NCBI GenBank assembly: GCA_036375695.1
Contig: DASVBU010000048.1
Location: 1 to 35,216 of the forward strand
Direction of reading: 5' to 3'
Source: ZC4RG35 sp036375695
GTDB lineage: Bacteria > Actinomycetota > Acidimicrobiia > Spongiisociales > ZC4RG35
Length of the DNA: 35,216 bases
Shown: in pieces, positions 23,537 through 32,018 of the stretch
Position numbering within the stretch: position 1 is the first letter of the stretch
Layout: the number at the start of each line of letters is the position of its first letter
Made by a program: the position numbers and the translations under genes
The notes under the pieces: generated by a model
Databases searched by the model: none
Seen by the model: the letters and a program-made list of their open reading frames with translations, nothing else
What the model was told of the DNA's origin: nothing

Positions 23537-24073
23537 TCAAGGAGCCCGCAGCCAACCCAGCCAATCGAGGATCTCTCGCGCCGTTTCCTGGATCGGCCGC
23601 CCGTCGTTGGTGACGACGAGATCCCCGACATCGAGACCCGCGCCTTCGACGATCCATCGTCGCACGGTCTCCAGGTCGTTGATGCGACCACTGACCGGGT
23701 CGGCGCGCAACCTCTCCTCGATCACCTCCGGCGAGGCGGTGAGACGCACCGTTCGGAGGAGGATCCCCGCGGCTGCTTCCACCGCCGCCACCTCGTCTCG
23801 GCTCGCCACCGAGCCGGCGAAGATGAACCTCTTCACCCCCGCCTGGCGATAGTTCTCCACCATCGCGGTGACGTTCTCCAGGTAGACCCGATCCAGCGCC
23901 GCCTGATCCAGCCCCGGGACCTCGAACCACGTCAGCCAGTCCAGGTCCACGGCGCCGTAAGGGACCCCGATGCGTTCCAGGGTCTCGGCCATCTCGGCGG
24001 CAACAGATGTCTTTCCGGACCCGTACAGGCCAGTTATGAAGACCCCGCTCAGGTCCGACCCCACGGTGAACAT
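23537..24073 (-). CDS. P-loop AAA/kinase-like NTPase
   Basis: A 178-aa protein with a Walker A motif at GLYGSGKTS (about 15-23), an acidic segment after the second strand (YGAVDLDWLTWFE), and VKRFIFAGSVASRDEV. The pattern of small nucleotide or metabolite kinases (like shikimate/gluconate or adenylylsulfate kinase folds) fits better than a motor ATPase: it has a lid-like stretch with Arg (EVIEERLRADPVSGR) and ends with a helical segment. No substrate can be named. It is divergent from padR across 57 bp that contain the nested palindromic operator, so both genes might be regulated from there. Confidence 0.8.
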   Translation of the reverse strand: MFTVGSDLSGVFITGLYGSGKTSVAAEMAETLERIGVPYGAVDLDWLTWFEVPGLDQAALDRVYLENVTAMVENYRQAGVKRFIFAGSVASRDEVAAVEAAAGILLRTVRLTASPEVIEERLRADPVSGRINDLETVRRWIVEGAGLDVGDLVVTNDGRPIQETAREILDWLGWLRAP

Positions 24074-24085
24074 GCTATCGATGGT

Positions 24086-24113
24086 TTGCGTCTCGCATAC
24101 CTTGCACTACTAT
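24086..24113 (+). promoter_or_regulatory. candidate sigma-70-type promoter for padR
   Basis: A TTGCGT (24086-24091) and a TACTAT (24108-24113) hexamer are 16 bp apart upstream of the PadR start codon at 24131. The -10 overlaps the inner palindrome 24110-24122, as expected for an autoregulated padR gene. Prediction only. Confidence 0.5.
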
Positions 24114-24134
24114 GTATCATAGAGCTAGGTATGC
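24095..24134. promoter_or_regulatory. nested palindromic operator upstream of padR
   Basis: Two inverted repeats with almost the same centre. The inner one is CTATG-TAT-CATAG (24110-24122). The outer one is GCATACC (24095-24101) with GGTATGC (24128-24134), the latter covering the PadR start codon. The region is AT-rich against a GC-rich background. PadR proteins often bind such palindromes in their own promoter, so autorepression is likely. Confidence 0.6.
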
Positions 24135-24490
24135 AGATCGACAAGGACCTGGTAGCGGCAGCCGCCACGCCTCTGGTGCTGGCGATCCTGGCCGAAGGTG
24201 AGAGTTATGGCTACGCCATCCTCAAGCGCGTCCGTGAGTTGTCGGACGGGGAGCTGGAATGGACGGACGGGATGCTCTATCCCCTCCTCCACCGTCTCCA
24301 TCGACTCGGCTACGTGACCACGGAGTGGCGCACGCCACCCGAAGGCCGGAGACGCCGCTACTACGCCATCACCAGAGCTGGGCTCGCCGCTCTCGAGGAG
24401 CACAAGAAGCAGTGGGCGACGGTGGCCAGGGCCCTCGGCGACGCCTGGGGCGGCCCCGATCTGATGCAATACGGACTGGAGGGTGCCTGA
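24131..24490 (+). CDS. PadR-family transcriptional regulator
   Basis: A 119-aa winged-helix repressor of the short PadR type (class s-PadR, N-terminal wHTH plus a single dimerisation helix). Seen: PLVLAILAEGESYGYAILKRV (family opening), ELEWTDGMLYPLLHRLHRLGYV (recognition helix with the diagnostic LYPLLHRL), then the wing EWRTPPEGRRRRYYAITRAGLAAL. The ATG at 24131 is chosen because the family starts here; the upstream frame runs through the operator. The stop overlaps the ATG of the next gene (TGATG). The partner gene encodes a HAAS-domain membrane protein, a common PadR pairing that usually senses envelope or drug stress (known of other species). Confidence 0.94.
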   Translation: MQIDKDLVAAAATPLVLAILAEGESYGYAILKRVRELSDGELEWTDGMLYPLLHRLHRLGYVTTEWRTPPEGRRRRYYAITRAGLAALEEHKKQWATVARALGDAWGGPDLMQYGLEGA

Positions 24491-25827
24491 TGGCCGGGTT
24501 GGAAGCGGAGATCGCCCGCTGGCGGTCGCGTGTCGGTGAGGTCCCGGCCATGAACGGCCGGGACCTGGACGAGTTGGAGGGTCACCTCCGCGACCAGATT
24601 GCGGACCTCGTGGAGCTCGGTCTCGACGAGGAGGAGGCCTTCCTCGTGGCGGTCCGCCGCATCGGCAAGGTCGACGACCTGTCACGGGAGTACGCACAGG
24701 AGCACAGCGACCGGTTGTGGCATCAACTCATGGGCAGCGAGGGCTCCGAAGCGAATGCCGATCGCAGCGGCTGGCTGGATGCCGTTCTCTTCGGGGTGGG
24801 TGCCGCGATCGCCGTCCAGATCGCCAGGCTGGCGGCCGGCTTCCCGGGTGAGCAGCCCGCATGGCTGGGCAGGAACCTCTCCTTCCTGGTGCTGCCCTTC
24901 CTGGCCGGCTTCTTCCTTCGGCGCCGGAGGGCCCCGATCGCCGCATGGCTGACGATGACCGCGATCTTCGGCGTGTCGGCCCTGCTGGTCAACCTCTACC
25001 CGTACGTCGCCAATGCGGACACGGACATGCTCGTCGCGCTCCATCTCCCCGTGGCCATGTGGTTCGTCATCGCCTATCCGTACACGGGTGGTGAGATCGG
25101 CTCACATCGGAGGCGCATGGACTTCGCGCGCTTCACCGGCGAATGGATCGTCTACTACGCCCTGATCGCCCTCGGCGGCGGCGTCCTCATAGGCCTGACC
25201 ACGCTCCTGCTCGACCCCGCAGGAGTCGACCCGGAGCTGATCGCGGAATGGGTGGTCCCAACGGGTGCCGCCGGTGCCGTCGTGGTGGCGGCCTGGCTCG
25301 TGGAGCACAAGCAGCGGGTGGTGGAGAACATGGCACCCGTGCTGACGATGGTCTTCACCCCGCTCTTCGCATTGCTGATCGCGGTGGCGATCGCCGTCTA
25401 CCTGGCGAGCTTCGGCGTCGTCTTCGAACGAGAGTTGATCGGAGTCTTCGACGCCCTGCTCGTGGTCGTCTTCGGGCTGGTCCTCTACGGCGTCTCGGCC
25501 CGCGATCCCGAGGCCCCGCCCGCTCTCACGGACCGTCTGCAGTTGGCGACGGTGGTCGCCGCCCTGGCGCTGGACCTGGTGATCCTGGCGGTGATGGCGG
25601 CGCGGATCGGTGAACTCGGGTTCACACCGAACCGGACCGCGGCCATCGGCCTCAACGTGGTTCTGCTGGTCGGCCTGGCGGGAGCTGCCTGGCACCTGGC
25701 GCGGTTCGTCGTCGGGCGCGACGAGTTCCACCGACTCGAGCGGTGGCAGACCGGGTATCTGCCCGTGTTCGCCATCTGGGCGGCCCTCGTCGTGGTGGCC
25801 CTGCCGCCGATCTTCGGCTACGCCTGA
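24490..25827 (+). CDS. HAAS-domain (permease-prefix) multi-pass membrane protein
   Basis: A 445-aa protein. The N-terminal ~75 residues (MAGLEAEIARWRSRVGEVPAMN, then DELEGHLRDQIADL...GLDEEEAFLVAVRRIGKVDDL) form the alpha-helical HAAS/permease-prefix domain often found with PadR regulators. The rest is hydrophobic, about 10 predicted transmembrane helices between ~95 and 440. No transporter motif or enzyme signature is seen there. The gene is translationally coupled to padR (shared TGATG), so it is probably the main target or sensor partner. Function unknown; it could sense membrane stress or be a transporter. Confidence 0.85.
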   Translation: MAGLEAEIARWRSRVGEVPAMNGRDLDELEGHLRDQIADLVELGLDEEEAFLVAVRRIGKVDDLSREYAQEHSDRLWHQLMGSEGSEANADRSGWLDAVLFGVGAAIAVQIARLAAGFPGEQPAWLGRNLSFLVLPFLAGFFLRRRRAPIAAWLTMTAIFGVSALLVNLYPYVANADTDMLVALHLPVAMWFVIAYPYTGGEIGSHRRRMDFARFTGEWIVYYALIALGGGVLIGLTTLLLDPAGVDPELIAEWVVPTGAAGAVVVAAWLVEHKQRVVENMAPVLTMVFTPLFALLIAVAIAVYLASFGVVFERELIGVFDALLVVVFGLVLYGVSARDPEAPPALTDRLQLATVVAALALDLVILAVMAARIGELGFTPNRTAAIGLNVVLLVGLAGAAWHLARFVVGRDEFHRLERWQTGYLPVFAIWAALVVVALPPIFGYA

Positions 25828-25828
25828 G

Positions 25829-26962
25829 TCAGGTCTCGTACCACTCGAGCACCCGTAGAGCCCGCAGGGTGTTCCAGCGGCTCGGCCGGCCGTCGCCCTC
25901 ATCCATCTCGAAGTAGACGTCGCCGGAGTGGTTGTTCTCCAGCGGCCACCGACCGTCCGGAGCCCGTCTGGAGACCACCAGCTCGATGGCCTCCTCGCAT
26001 CTCGGGTCCGGTGCCCTCGCCGCTCGCATGTAGTCGAGGCCCCTGAGGACGTCGTAGTGCCAGCGCGTGGGGAAGGAGAATCGGGTCCAGGCCGGGTTGA
26101 GCAGCTCGCCGGTGCTCCGGCTCCGCATCAACTTCCGCTCCAGGAGGTATTCCTCCCCCGACTCCCTGGCGGCGGTCACCTCCGCCACGGCACCGTTGGC
26201 CCGCTCGTATTCGAGAAGGGCCTCGAGCACGTTGATCGTGGTGTGGAAGGACGACCGGGTCGATCCGTACTCCATGGCGCAGTTCCAGCCGCCATCGTCC
26301 ATCCGTTGCCCGAGAAGCCGATCGAGCAGGCGATCGCTCTGATGACCGAAATAGGAACCGGTGGCGAGGACCATCGAGTTGACACATACCTCGGTCTCAC
26401 CCTCGAAGAAGTCCCAGACCTCTCCCTGGCCCGTGTCCCACTTCACGCTGTCGGCGACCGCCGCCGTCGCCCTCTGCACCACCGGGTCGGACGGGTCGAC
26501 ACCGAGCTGCATGAGGAGGACGAGGGTGTACGTGGTGGAGGTCCACTTCGGGTGATAGGTGCCCAGGGTGCGTTGTGCCCATCCCAGGAGCCACAGGTAC
26601 TTGGCGGCCGCGGGGTGGTCACCATCGAAGGGGTCGGTCTCGAGCTGGGCCAGGCCTTCGAGATCGGTCCCGATGAATTCGGCGGCCTCATCGGGCGTGA
26701 TGCGATGGATCTCGAAGAGACGGCGTCGGTCCTCGGCCGACGGGAGCACACCGGGATCGCGCAGATGCTCATGACCCTCGGTGCCCCATTGACCGTCGGC
26801 GCCTTGCTGGGCCAGGAGTAGCGCCCCCCATCCCTGCCGTGCCACCTGCGCCCTCTCCTCCTGCACCTCGGGATCCGGCGCTTCGAGGAGATCACGCTTC
26901 ACCTGCCAGCGGATCGCCGGGTCCGAATCGAGGAGCCAGGCCACTACTTGAGTATCGCTCAT
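25829..26962 (-). CDS. squalene-cyclase/prenyltransferase-fold (alpha-alpha toroid) protein
   Basis: A 377-aa protein with several copies of QW-like repeats: QQGADGQWGTEG (~52-63), RMDDGGWNCAMEYG (~220) and RRAPDGRWPLENNHSG (~335). Helix pairs between them fit an alpha-alpha barrel like that of squalene-hopene cyclase and protein prenyltransferases. The DxDD acid motif of type II terpene cyclases is not seen, so cyclase activity is doubtful. Similar stand-alone proteins are annotated as squalene-cyclase-like and are uncharacterised. The 3' end is 1 bp from the convergent HAAS-protein gene. No hopanoid or terpenoid gene is nearby. Confidence 0.75.
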   Translation of the reverse strand: MSDTQVVAWLLDSDPAIRWQVKRDLLEAPDPEVQEERAQVARQGWGALLLAQQGADGQWGTEGHEHLRDPGVLPSAEDRRRLFEIHRITPDEAAEFIGTDLEGLAQLETDPFDGDHPAAAKYLWLLGWAQRTLGTYHPKWTSTTYTLVLLMQLGVDPSDPVVQRATAAVADSVKWDTGQGEVWDFFEGETEVCVNSMVLATGSYFGHQSDRLLDRLLGQRMDDGGWNCAMEYGSTRSSFHTTINVLEALLEYERANGAVAEVTAARESGEEYLLERKLMRSRSTGELLNPAWTRFSFPTRWHYDVLRGLDYMRAARAPDPRCEEAIELVVSRRAPDGRWPLENNHSGDVYFEMDEGDGRPSRWNTLRALRVLEWYET

Positions 26963-27011
26963 GGGCCCAGGGTGACCCCGAAAGCGGACAACACCCGTCC
27001 GCTGTGCAGGC

Positions 27012-27437
27012 TCATTTCACGGCCTTCTTCACCAGCTGGGTGATCTTCTTCTCCACGGCAGGGGTCACCTTGGTGATGGCAAAGGTGGTGGGCCACATCT
27101 CCCCGTCATCGAGATTGGCGGTGTCGTTGAAGCCGAGAGTGGCATACCGGGTGTCGAACTTGGAGGCGGCCTGGAAGAACACGACCACCTTCCCGTCCCG
27201 GGCGTAGGCCGGCATCCCGTACCAGGTCCTGGGCTGCAAGTCGGGGGCAACCTCCTTGACTATGCGATGCACGGCCTGGGCGATCTTCTTGTCGGCCCCG
27301 GACATCTCGCCGATCCTGGCCAGGACCTCTTCTTCGGCTGCCTGGCCCTTCTTCTGGGCGCGCAACTCCTTGGTCCGCTCCCTGAGTGCCGCCTTCTCCG
27401 CGGCCGAGAGGCCGGTGCCCCCGTCCTGGTTCGCCAC
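27012..27437 (-). CDS. DUF1801 / YdhG-like protein
   Basis: A 141-aa protein. The first ~40 residues are charged and coiled-coil-like (AAEKAALRERTKELRAQKKGQAAEEEVLARI), followed by the DUF1801 core: DLQPRTWYGMPAYARDGKVVVFFQAASKFDTRYATLGF and FAITKVTPAVEKKITQLVKKAV. The family includes the Bacillus frataxin-like Fra/YdhG protein proposed to handle iron; most members are uncharacterised. The W-Y-G-M-P-A-Y segment is its hallmark. Divergent from the aldehyde dehydrogenase gene with 94 bp between starts. Confidence 0.85.
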   Translation of the reverse strand: MANQDGGTGLSAAEKAALRERTKELRAQKKGQAAEEEVLARIGEMSGADKKIAQAVHRIVKEVAPDLQPRTWYGMPAYARDGKVVVFFQAASKFDTRYATLGFNDTANLDDGEMWPTTFAITKVTPAVEKKITQLVKKAVK

Positions 27438-27531
27438 GTCAAACCTCCTTCGTGCGTATCGCCGAACCGTACCCCGCCCCTCCGCCGACGAACACGGTCG
27501 CCCACCACGGGGTCGGACGTAGGATGGTTGG

Positions 27532-29007
27532 ATGGATCGCCTCGTCTCCTACGATCCCAGGACCCTGCAGCCCGTCGGCGAGGTCGATGTGACGCCCTCC
27601 GACGAGATCCCCGAGATCGTGGAGCGGTCCAGGAAGGCGTTCCAGGCCTGGAGCTCCCTGAGCTTCGAAGATCGGAAGCGCCACCTGCTCGCCTTCAAGC
27701 GGACGGTCCTCGCCCGGGGCGAGGAGATCGCCCAGGTGGTGTCGAAGGAGACGGGCAAGCCGGTGGCCGACGCCTACCCCTTCGACGTCCTCACGTCCCT
27801 CAACGTCATCGACCACTACGCGCGACGCGCCCACAAGTACCTCCGGCCCCGGCGCGCCGGCACGTGGCCGTACATCGCCTCCAAGGGATGGGTCCAGTAC
27901 GAGCCCCGCGGCGTGGCGGGGGTGATCTCCCCCTGGAACTACCCCTTCTTCCTGGCCGTCATCCCGACCGTCACCGCCCTGGCGGCCGGTTGCTCGGTCG
28001 TCCTCAAGCCCTCGGAGAAGACCCCCCTCACCGGTCGGCTCCTGGGCGAGATCGCAGAGGCATCCGGCCTGCCCCCCGACCTCGTCCAGGTCATCCAGGG
28101 TGAGGGTGACGTCGGCGCCACTCTCGTCGAGCACGTCGACGTGGTCGCCTTCACCGGGTCGACCGCGGTGGGCCGCAAGGTGGCCGAGGCGGCGGCGCGG
28201 CGGCTGATCCCGGCCATCCTGGAACTCGGGGGCAAGGACCCCCTGATCGTCCTCGACGACGCCGATCTCCGCCAGGCGGCGCGGGCGGCGGTCTGGAGCG
28301 GCATGGTCAACGCCGGGCAGACCTGCACCGCCACCGAGCGCATCTACGTGGTCGACTCGGTCCACGACGCGTTCATGGCCGAATTGGAGAAGGCGATGAA
28401 CGACGTCGCCGCCGGGACCGGCGACCGTAAGGACATCGGGCCGCTCATCGACGAGACCCAGTTCGAGCATGTCCGCCGCCAATTGGACGAGGCTGTGGCC
28501 AGGGGCGCAACGGTGGTCCGGGGAGGCAGGCCCGTCGAGGTGGGCGGCGGGAAGTACATCGAGCCGACCCTCCTCACCGACGTCGACCACACCATGTCGA
28601 TCATGCGGGACGAGACGTTCGGCCCCGTGATCGCGGTGATGCGCGTCCAGGACGACGAGGCGGCGGTCGCCATGGCCAACGACTCCCGCTATGGGCTCCA
28701 CGCCACCGTCTGGTCGAGGAACCAGACCCGGGCGGCGCGGGTCGCCTCCCGGCTCCGCTCCGGGACCGTCGCCATAAACGACACGTCGGTCAACTTCGTC
28801 ATGCCCACGATGCCCTTCGGCGGGGCCGGCGAGTCGGGGCTCAACGCGGCCTTCGGCGCGGAGGGGATCCGTGCCTACTGCATCGTCAAGGGCGTGACCC
28901 GGGCGCGGCTCCCCGTGCCCACCACCGCGCTCCTCGGCGCCAGGTACCCGCGCCGGCGCGGTCTCGCCTACTGGAAGGCCCTGGCCAAGACGTTGTTCCG
29001 CTGGTAG
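27532..29007 (+). CDS. NAD(P)-dependent aldehyde dehydrogenase with extended C-terminus
   Basis: A 491-aa enzyme. Catalytic set: N136 (ISPWNYPFF), K159 (LKPSEKTP), E231 (LELGGKDP) and nucleophile C265 (AGQTCTATER). The family end PFGGAGESGLNAAFGAEG is followed by ~45 residues (IRAYCIVKGV...RYPRRRGLAYWKALAKTLFRW) that form a basic, partly hydrophobic tail. That type of tail is also found in fatty-aldehyde-dehydrogenase relatives such as ALDH3/ALDH-like coniferyl and succinate-semialdehyde enzymes with membrane anchors; here it could aid membrane association (inference). Substrate not determinable. It abuts the convergent multicopper oxidase gene with no intergenic base. Confidence 0.9.
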   Translation: MDRLVSYDPRTLQPVGEVDVTPSDEIPEIVERSRKAFQAWSSLSFEDRKRHLLAFKRTVLARGEEIAQVVSKETGKPVADAYPFDVLTSLNVIDHYARRAHKYLRPRRAGTWPYIASKGWVQYEPRGVAGVISPWNYPFFLAVIPTVTALAAGCSVVLKPSEKTPLTGRLLGEIAEASGLPPDLVQVIQGEGDVGATLVEHVDVVAFTGSTAVGRKVAEAAARRLIPAILELGGKDPLIVLDDADLRQAARAAVWSGMVNAGQTCTATERIYVVDSVHDAFMAELEKAMNDVAAGTGDRKDIGPLIDETQFEHVRRQLDEAVARGATVVRGGRPVEVGGGKYIEPTLLTDVDHTMSIMRDETFGPVIAVMRVQDDEAAVAMANDSRYGLHATVWSRNQTRAARVASRLRSGTVAINDTSVNFVMPTMPFGGAGESGLNAAFGAEGIRAYCIVKGVTRARLPVPTTALLGARYPRRRGLAYWKALAKTLFRW

Positions 29008-30063
29008 TCAGATCGCGGCGAACCACCCCATCGCCCCTCGCATGGCGATGGAGTGCTGGTGGGGGTGGAACATGTATCGGCCACGCTCGGGGAGAGAGAA
29101 CTCGAGGATGGCGCGGTCCATCTGCCCCAGTGCGATCACGTCGGTCTCGTAGGCGGGCTCGTCGCCGACCCCGGCCGGAAAGACCTTGAACGTCTCGGCG
29201 TGCAAGTGGAACGAGGCCATGGGGTCGTACTCCGTGGCATTGACCACATAGGCCCGCACCGGCTCGCCGGCCGGGATCCGGATCGGGAACTTGTCGTAGA
29301 AGCTGGCGATCCCGTTCCAGGAGTAGAGCTGGTTGTAGCCCGTCTGCGCCGGGTCCCAGCCGGAGAGGACCAGCACCACCTCATGGGCAGGTGGCCTCCC
29401 TGTCGGCGGGTCGACGATGAGCACCCCGTAGAGCCCACGGGAGATGTGCTCGTCGATGGGCATGGTGTGGCAGTGATACGGATGGACCCCTGCCGGGCCG
29501 GCCTCGATCTCGTAAACCGTCTCCCCACCTGGCGGCACCGGCTCCCAGCCGTCGTAGAACGGCGAATGCCGACCGTGGAAGTGGAGGTTGTGGTCGTGAC
29601 CGGTGTGGTTGCGGAACCGGATGCGGATCAAGTCGCCCTCCGTCGCCCGGATGGTGGGCCCCGGGGCGGTGCCGTTGTACATCCAGGCGTCGACGGTGTG
29701 GGCGCGTGACACCTGGAGCGGCGCCTCCACGACGGTCATCTCCAGCTCCCGGACCGCCTGGCGTGATGGTGGCGGAGGCGTGGTGATGTCGTCGAGCTCG
29801 TTGCCCTTCATCCAGTCCGGAGGCGAATAGTCGCCGCCGTACGGCCCGGCCTCCGGCCCGGCCGGCAAGGCGCCCGACACCCGCCGTTGGCCAGGGTCGG
29901 CCACCTGGCCATGGCCCTGATGCCCCTCGGGATAGGCAGGCTCTTCGGCAGCGGCCGGGTCGGCGGCCAGGATCTGACTGCCCAGAGCCCCGCCTGCCAC
30001 ACCCGCCCCGAACACGCCGAGCCGTTTCAGGACCTGTCTGCGGGTGATCCTCCTCCCGGTCAC
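29008..30063 (-). CDS. Tat-exported two-domain multicopper oxidase
   Basis: A 351-aa oxidase. The GTG at 30063 overlaps the upstream stop (GTGA) and gives a Tat-like signal (TRRQVLKRLGVFGAG). Two cupredoxin domains follow. Domain 1 carries HNLHFHGRH and HPYHCHTMPIDEH, so Cys plus His ligands for type 1 copper are here. Domain 2 carries FHLHAE and MFHPHQHSIAMRGAMGW with His but no Cys, so type 1 copper is confined to domain 1. The histidines of both domains can build a type 2/type 3 cluster between subunits, as in trimeric two-domain laccases (type C layout) or NirK-like proteins. It is downstream of and coupled to the cupredoxin-beta-helix gene. Substrate (copper, metal, nitrite or phenolic) unknown. 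Confidence 0.9.
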   Translation of the reverse strand: MTGRRITRRQVLKRLGVFGAGVAGGALGSQILAADPAAAEEPAYPEGHQGHGQVADPGQRRVSGALPAGPEAGPYGGDYSPPDWMKGNELDDITTPPPPSRQAVRELEMTVVEAPLQVSRAHTVDAWMYNGTAPGPTIRATEGDLIRIRFRNHTGHDHNLHFHGRHSPFYDGWEPVPPGGETVYEIEAGPAGVHPYHCHTMPIDEHISRGLYGVLIVDPPTGRPPAHEVVLVLSGWDPAQTGYNQLYSWNGIASFYDKFPIRIPAGEPVRAYVVNATEYDPMASFHLHAETFKVFPAGVGDEPAYETDVIALGQMDRAILEFSLPERGRYMFHPHQHSIAMRGAMGWFAAI

Positions 30064-31973
30064 AGGATCCCGCCGACGAGCAATGATGCCACCACCACGG
30101 CCAGCCAGACACCGAGACCGCCGAGGCCAACGAGGAGCCTGCGCCCAGGACGTGCGTTCGGGTTCCCGGCCAGCACGTAGGCGAGGGCCCCGAAGAACGG
30201 CAGGAGCAGGATGACGACCGTCCAAACGATCCGGCCCACGAGGCCCCGATCCGACCGCCACAGGTTCCAGAGCGCCCAGGCCCCGACGAGGACGTAGACG
30301 GCGAGCGGGACCCACCAGAGAATTGCCCCGAACCAGACCGGCCAGAAGCCGCCGTCGACGCCGACACCGAGGATCACGGGACGCCGCTCCGCGATCTCGA
30401 CGTCGTCGGGGAGCTCAGGGGTGTCGAAACCCGTGACGTCGAGACCGGCGAACACGTCGACCGCAGGACGAACCGGTGCGTCGGCGCCGCCAGGCATCTG
30501 GGGGAAGTCCAGCGCCGGCTTGGGTGCATCGCCGTGTTCCAGCATTGGCGTCTGCCCATGATGAGCCTGGGCGAGGCGGCCCAATGGGTCGTGGGAAACG
30601 GCCATCCCGGCGAGGAGCGGCAGTTTGATCCCGTCGCAGGAGTGGAAGAACTCCAGGCTCCAGGGAAGAGTCGTGGAGTAGTCGTTGCCCTCGAAGCAGC
30701 TCCCCTGCTCCACCGGCCCGCCCAGCATCAGGTCGGCCCGTCCGGATCCCATGACCACGTTGTCCCGGATCACGTTGCCGCCAGAAGGCCAGAGGTTCTT
30801 GTCCAGCATCGAAACCACCTGGATTCCGGCGTTGGCATTGTTGACCAGGAGGTTGTCGTGGACGAGGGAGTCACGGGCACCGGCGAGGACGATCCCGTTG
30901 CCGTACGACGCCCACTCCAGGGCGCCGGTGGGGGCCCGCTCCTTCTCCCCGTTGTGGTGGGCGTAGTTGCCGGCGATGGTGACCTGCCTCACCGGTGGCA
31001 AGGCCTCGGAGTCGAGGGTGTTGGGGACGATCCCGGCGACGTTGTAACGCCACTCCGAGTTGACGATGTAGATGTTGCCCGACGAGTTGGTCCCGGAATA
31101 CCCGAGCCCGTTGAACTCGGCGAGCACGTCGGTGACCATGGCGTTGCACGGGTCGCACTGACCTATGTAGAAGCCGGCGTCATACGACCCGGACGCATAT
31201 GAGTGCTCGAAGAGGCCGTCGGTGGAGTCGAACGCGTAGATCCCGTACACCCACCCGTCGATGCTGGTCAGGTACGAGCCCCGGTAGCCGGTGACACCGG
31301 TCCAGAAGAAGTTGTTGCTGGTGTACCCGACTGCGGTCATGTTCTCGATGGCCACGCCGTCGGCGGTCACCACGAAGGCGTTCTCCCTCGTGTACTCGCC
31401 GTCGAGGATCACCCGGTTGCGATCGGCGCCTCTTATCACCAGACGCGGGGTGGTCACCGAGACCGCCTCCTTGTAGGTGCCCGGCTGGATGAGGATCAGG
31501 TCACCCGGCTCTGCGGCGTCGACCGCAGACTGGATGGTCGGGTAGTCCGCGGGCACGTCCCGCGTCGTGCCGGTGAACTCGGTCTCCTCGTCCGTCGGGC
31601 CGGCCGACTCGGGAGCATCGTCTTCGGGGTCACCGACGACCACCGTCCCGACCATGCCCTGACGCTCGCCCTCCTCGTTCTCCGTGGAGTGGAGGGAGCA
31701 GAAGAACTCGTAGGTGCCCTCCTCGGTGAAGGTGATCTCCTGGGAGCCCTCAGGGTCGAGGAGGTCGGTCTTCCACGCCCCATCGACGTCCTGGGCGTCG
31801 TGCTGCACCCTCCCCCGGTTGACGAACCGGACCGTGTCGCCCACCCCGACCTCGACCACGGCGGGCGAGAAGCTGTTGTCCAGCATGACCACCTCGGTGG
31901 CGGAGTCGTCGCCGCAGGCGGCGAGGGCAACGGCGAAGAGAAGGGCGCCACCCCAACGGACGAGTTTCGGCAT
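30060..31973 (-). CDS. cupredoxin + right-handed beta-helix + membrane-anchor fusion lipoprotein
   Basis: A 637-aa protein. The signal ends in the lipobox AVALAAC (C20). Residues ~26-113 form a plastocyanin-like domain with copper ligands H58, C92, H95 and M107 (FFCSLHSTENEEGERQGM). From ~135 to 430 is a parallel beta-helix (opening DVPADYPTIQSAVDAAEPGDLILIQPGTY), with repeated N-rich coils (NNFFWTG, NSSGNIYIVNS, NNANAGIQVVS) like NosD/CASH proteins, and one CxxC (QCDPCNA). The C-terminal ~100 residues hold 2-3 transmembrane helices; the pair spanning WWVPLAVYVLVGAWALWNLW to FFGALAYVLAGNP resembles the phospholipase D-nuclease N-terminal (PLDc_N) domain. The stop overlaps the multicopper oxidase start by 4 nt. 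The domain combination is unusual; electron transfer to the oxidase is inferred. Confidence 0.88.
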   Translation of the reverse strand: MPKLVRWGGALLFAVALAACGDDSATEVVMLDNSFSPAVVEVGVGDTVRFVNRGRVQHDAQDVDGAWKTDLLDPEGSQEITFTEEGTYEFFCSLHSTENEEGERQGMVGTVVVGDPEDDAPESAGPTDEETEFTGTTRDVPADYPTIQSAVDAAEPGDLILIQPGTYKEAVSVTTPRLVIRGADRNRVILDGEYTRENAFVVTADGVAIENMTAVGYTSNNFFWTGVTGYRGSYLTSIDGWVYGIYAFDSTDGLFEHSYASGSYDAGFYIGQCDPCNAMVTDVLAEFNGLGYSGTNSSGNIYIVNSEWRYNVAGIVPNTLDSEALPPVRQVTIAGNYAHHNGEKERAPTGALEWASYGNGIVLAGARDSLVHDNLLVNNANAGIQVVSMLDKNLWPSGGNVIRDNVVMGSGRADLMLGGPVEQGSCFEGNDYSTTLPWSLEFFHSCDGIKLPLLAGMAVSHDPLGRLAQAHHGQTPMLEHGDAPKPALDFPQMPGGADAPVRPAVDVFAGLDVTGFDTPELPDDVEIAERRPVILGVGVDGGFWPVWFGAILWWVPLAVYVLVGAWALWNLWRSDRGLVGRIVWTVVILLLPFFGALAYVLAGNPNARPGRRLLVGLGGLGVWLAVVVASLLVGGIL

Positions 31974-31991
31974 CTGCCGAGCATAGACCCG

Positions 31992-32015
31992 GCCCGGATC
32001 GCCTCTCCTCCGGGC
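31992..32015 (-). terminator. hairpin between the ATPase pair and the cupredoxin gene
   Basis: A 7-bp inverted repeat, GCCCGGA (31992-31998) and TCCGGGC (32009-32015), with a 10-nt loop, in the 45-bp gap between the second ATPase stop and the fusion lipoprotein start. It may terminate or attenuate transcription between them; no T-tract follows. Confidence 0.45.
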
Positions 32016-32018
32016 GGT

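Noticed and set aside
27439..28701. 420-residue minus-strand open frame over the second aldehyde dehydrogenase
   Set aside because: Shadow of the plus-strand gene; no motif, and catalytic residues are on the other strand.
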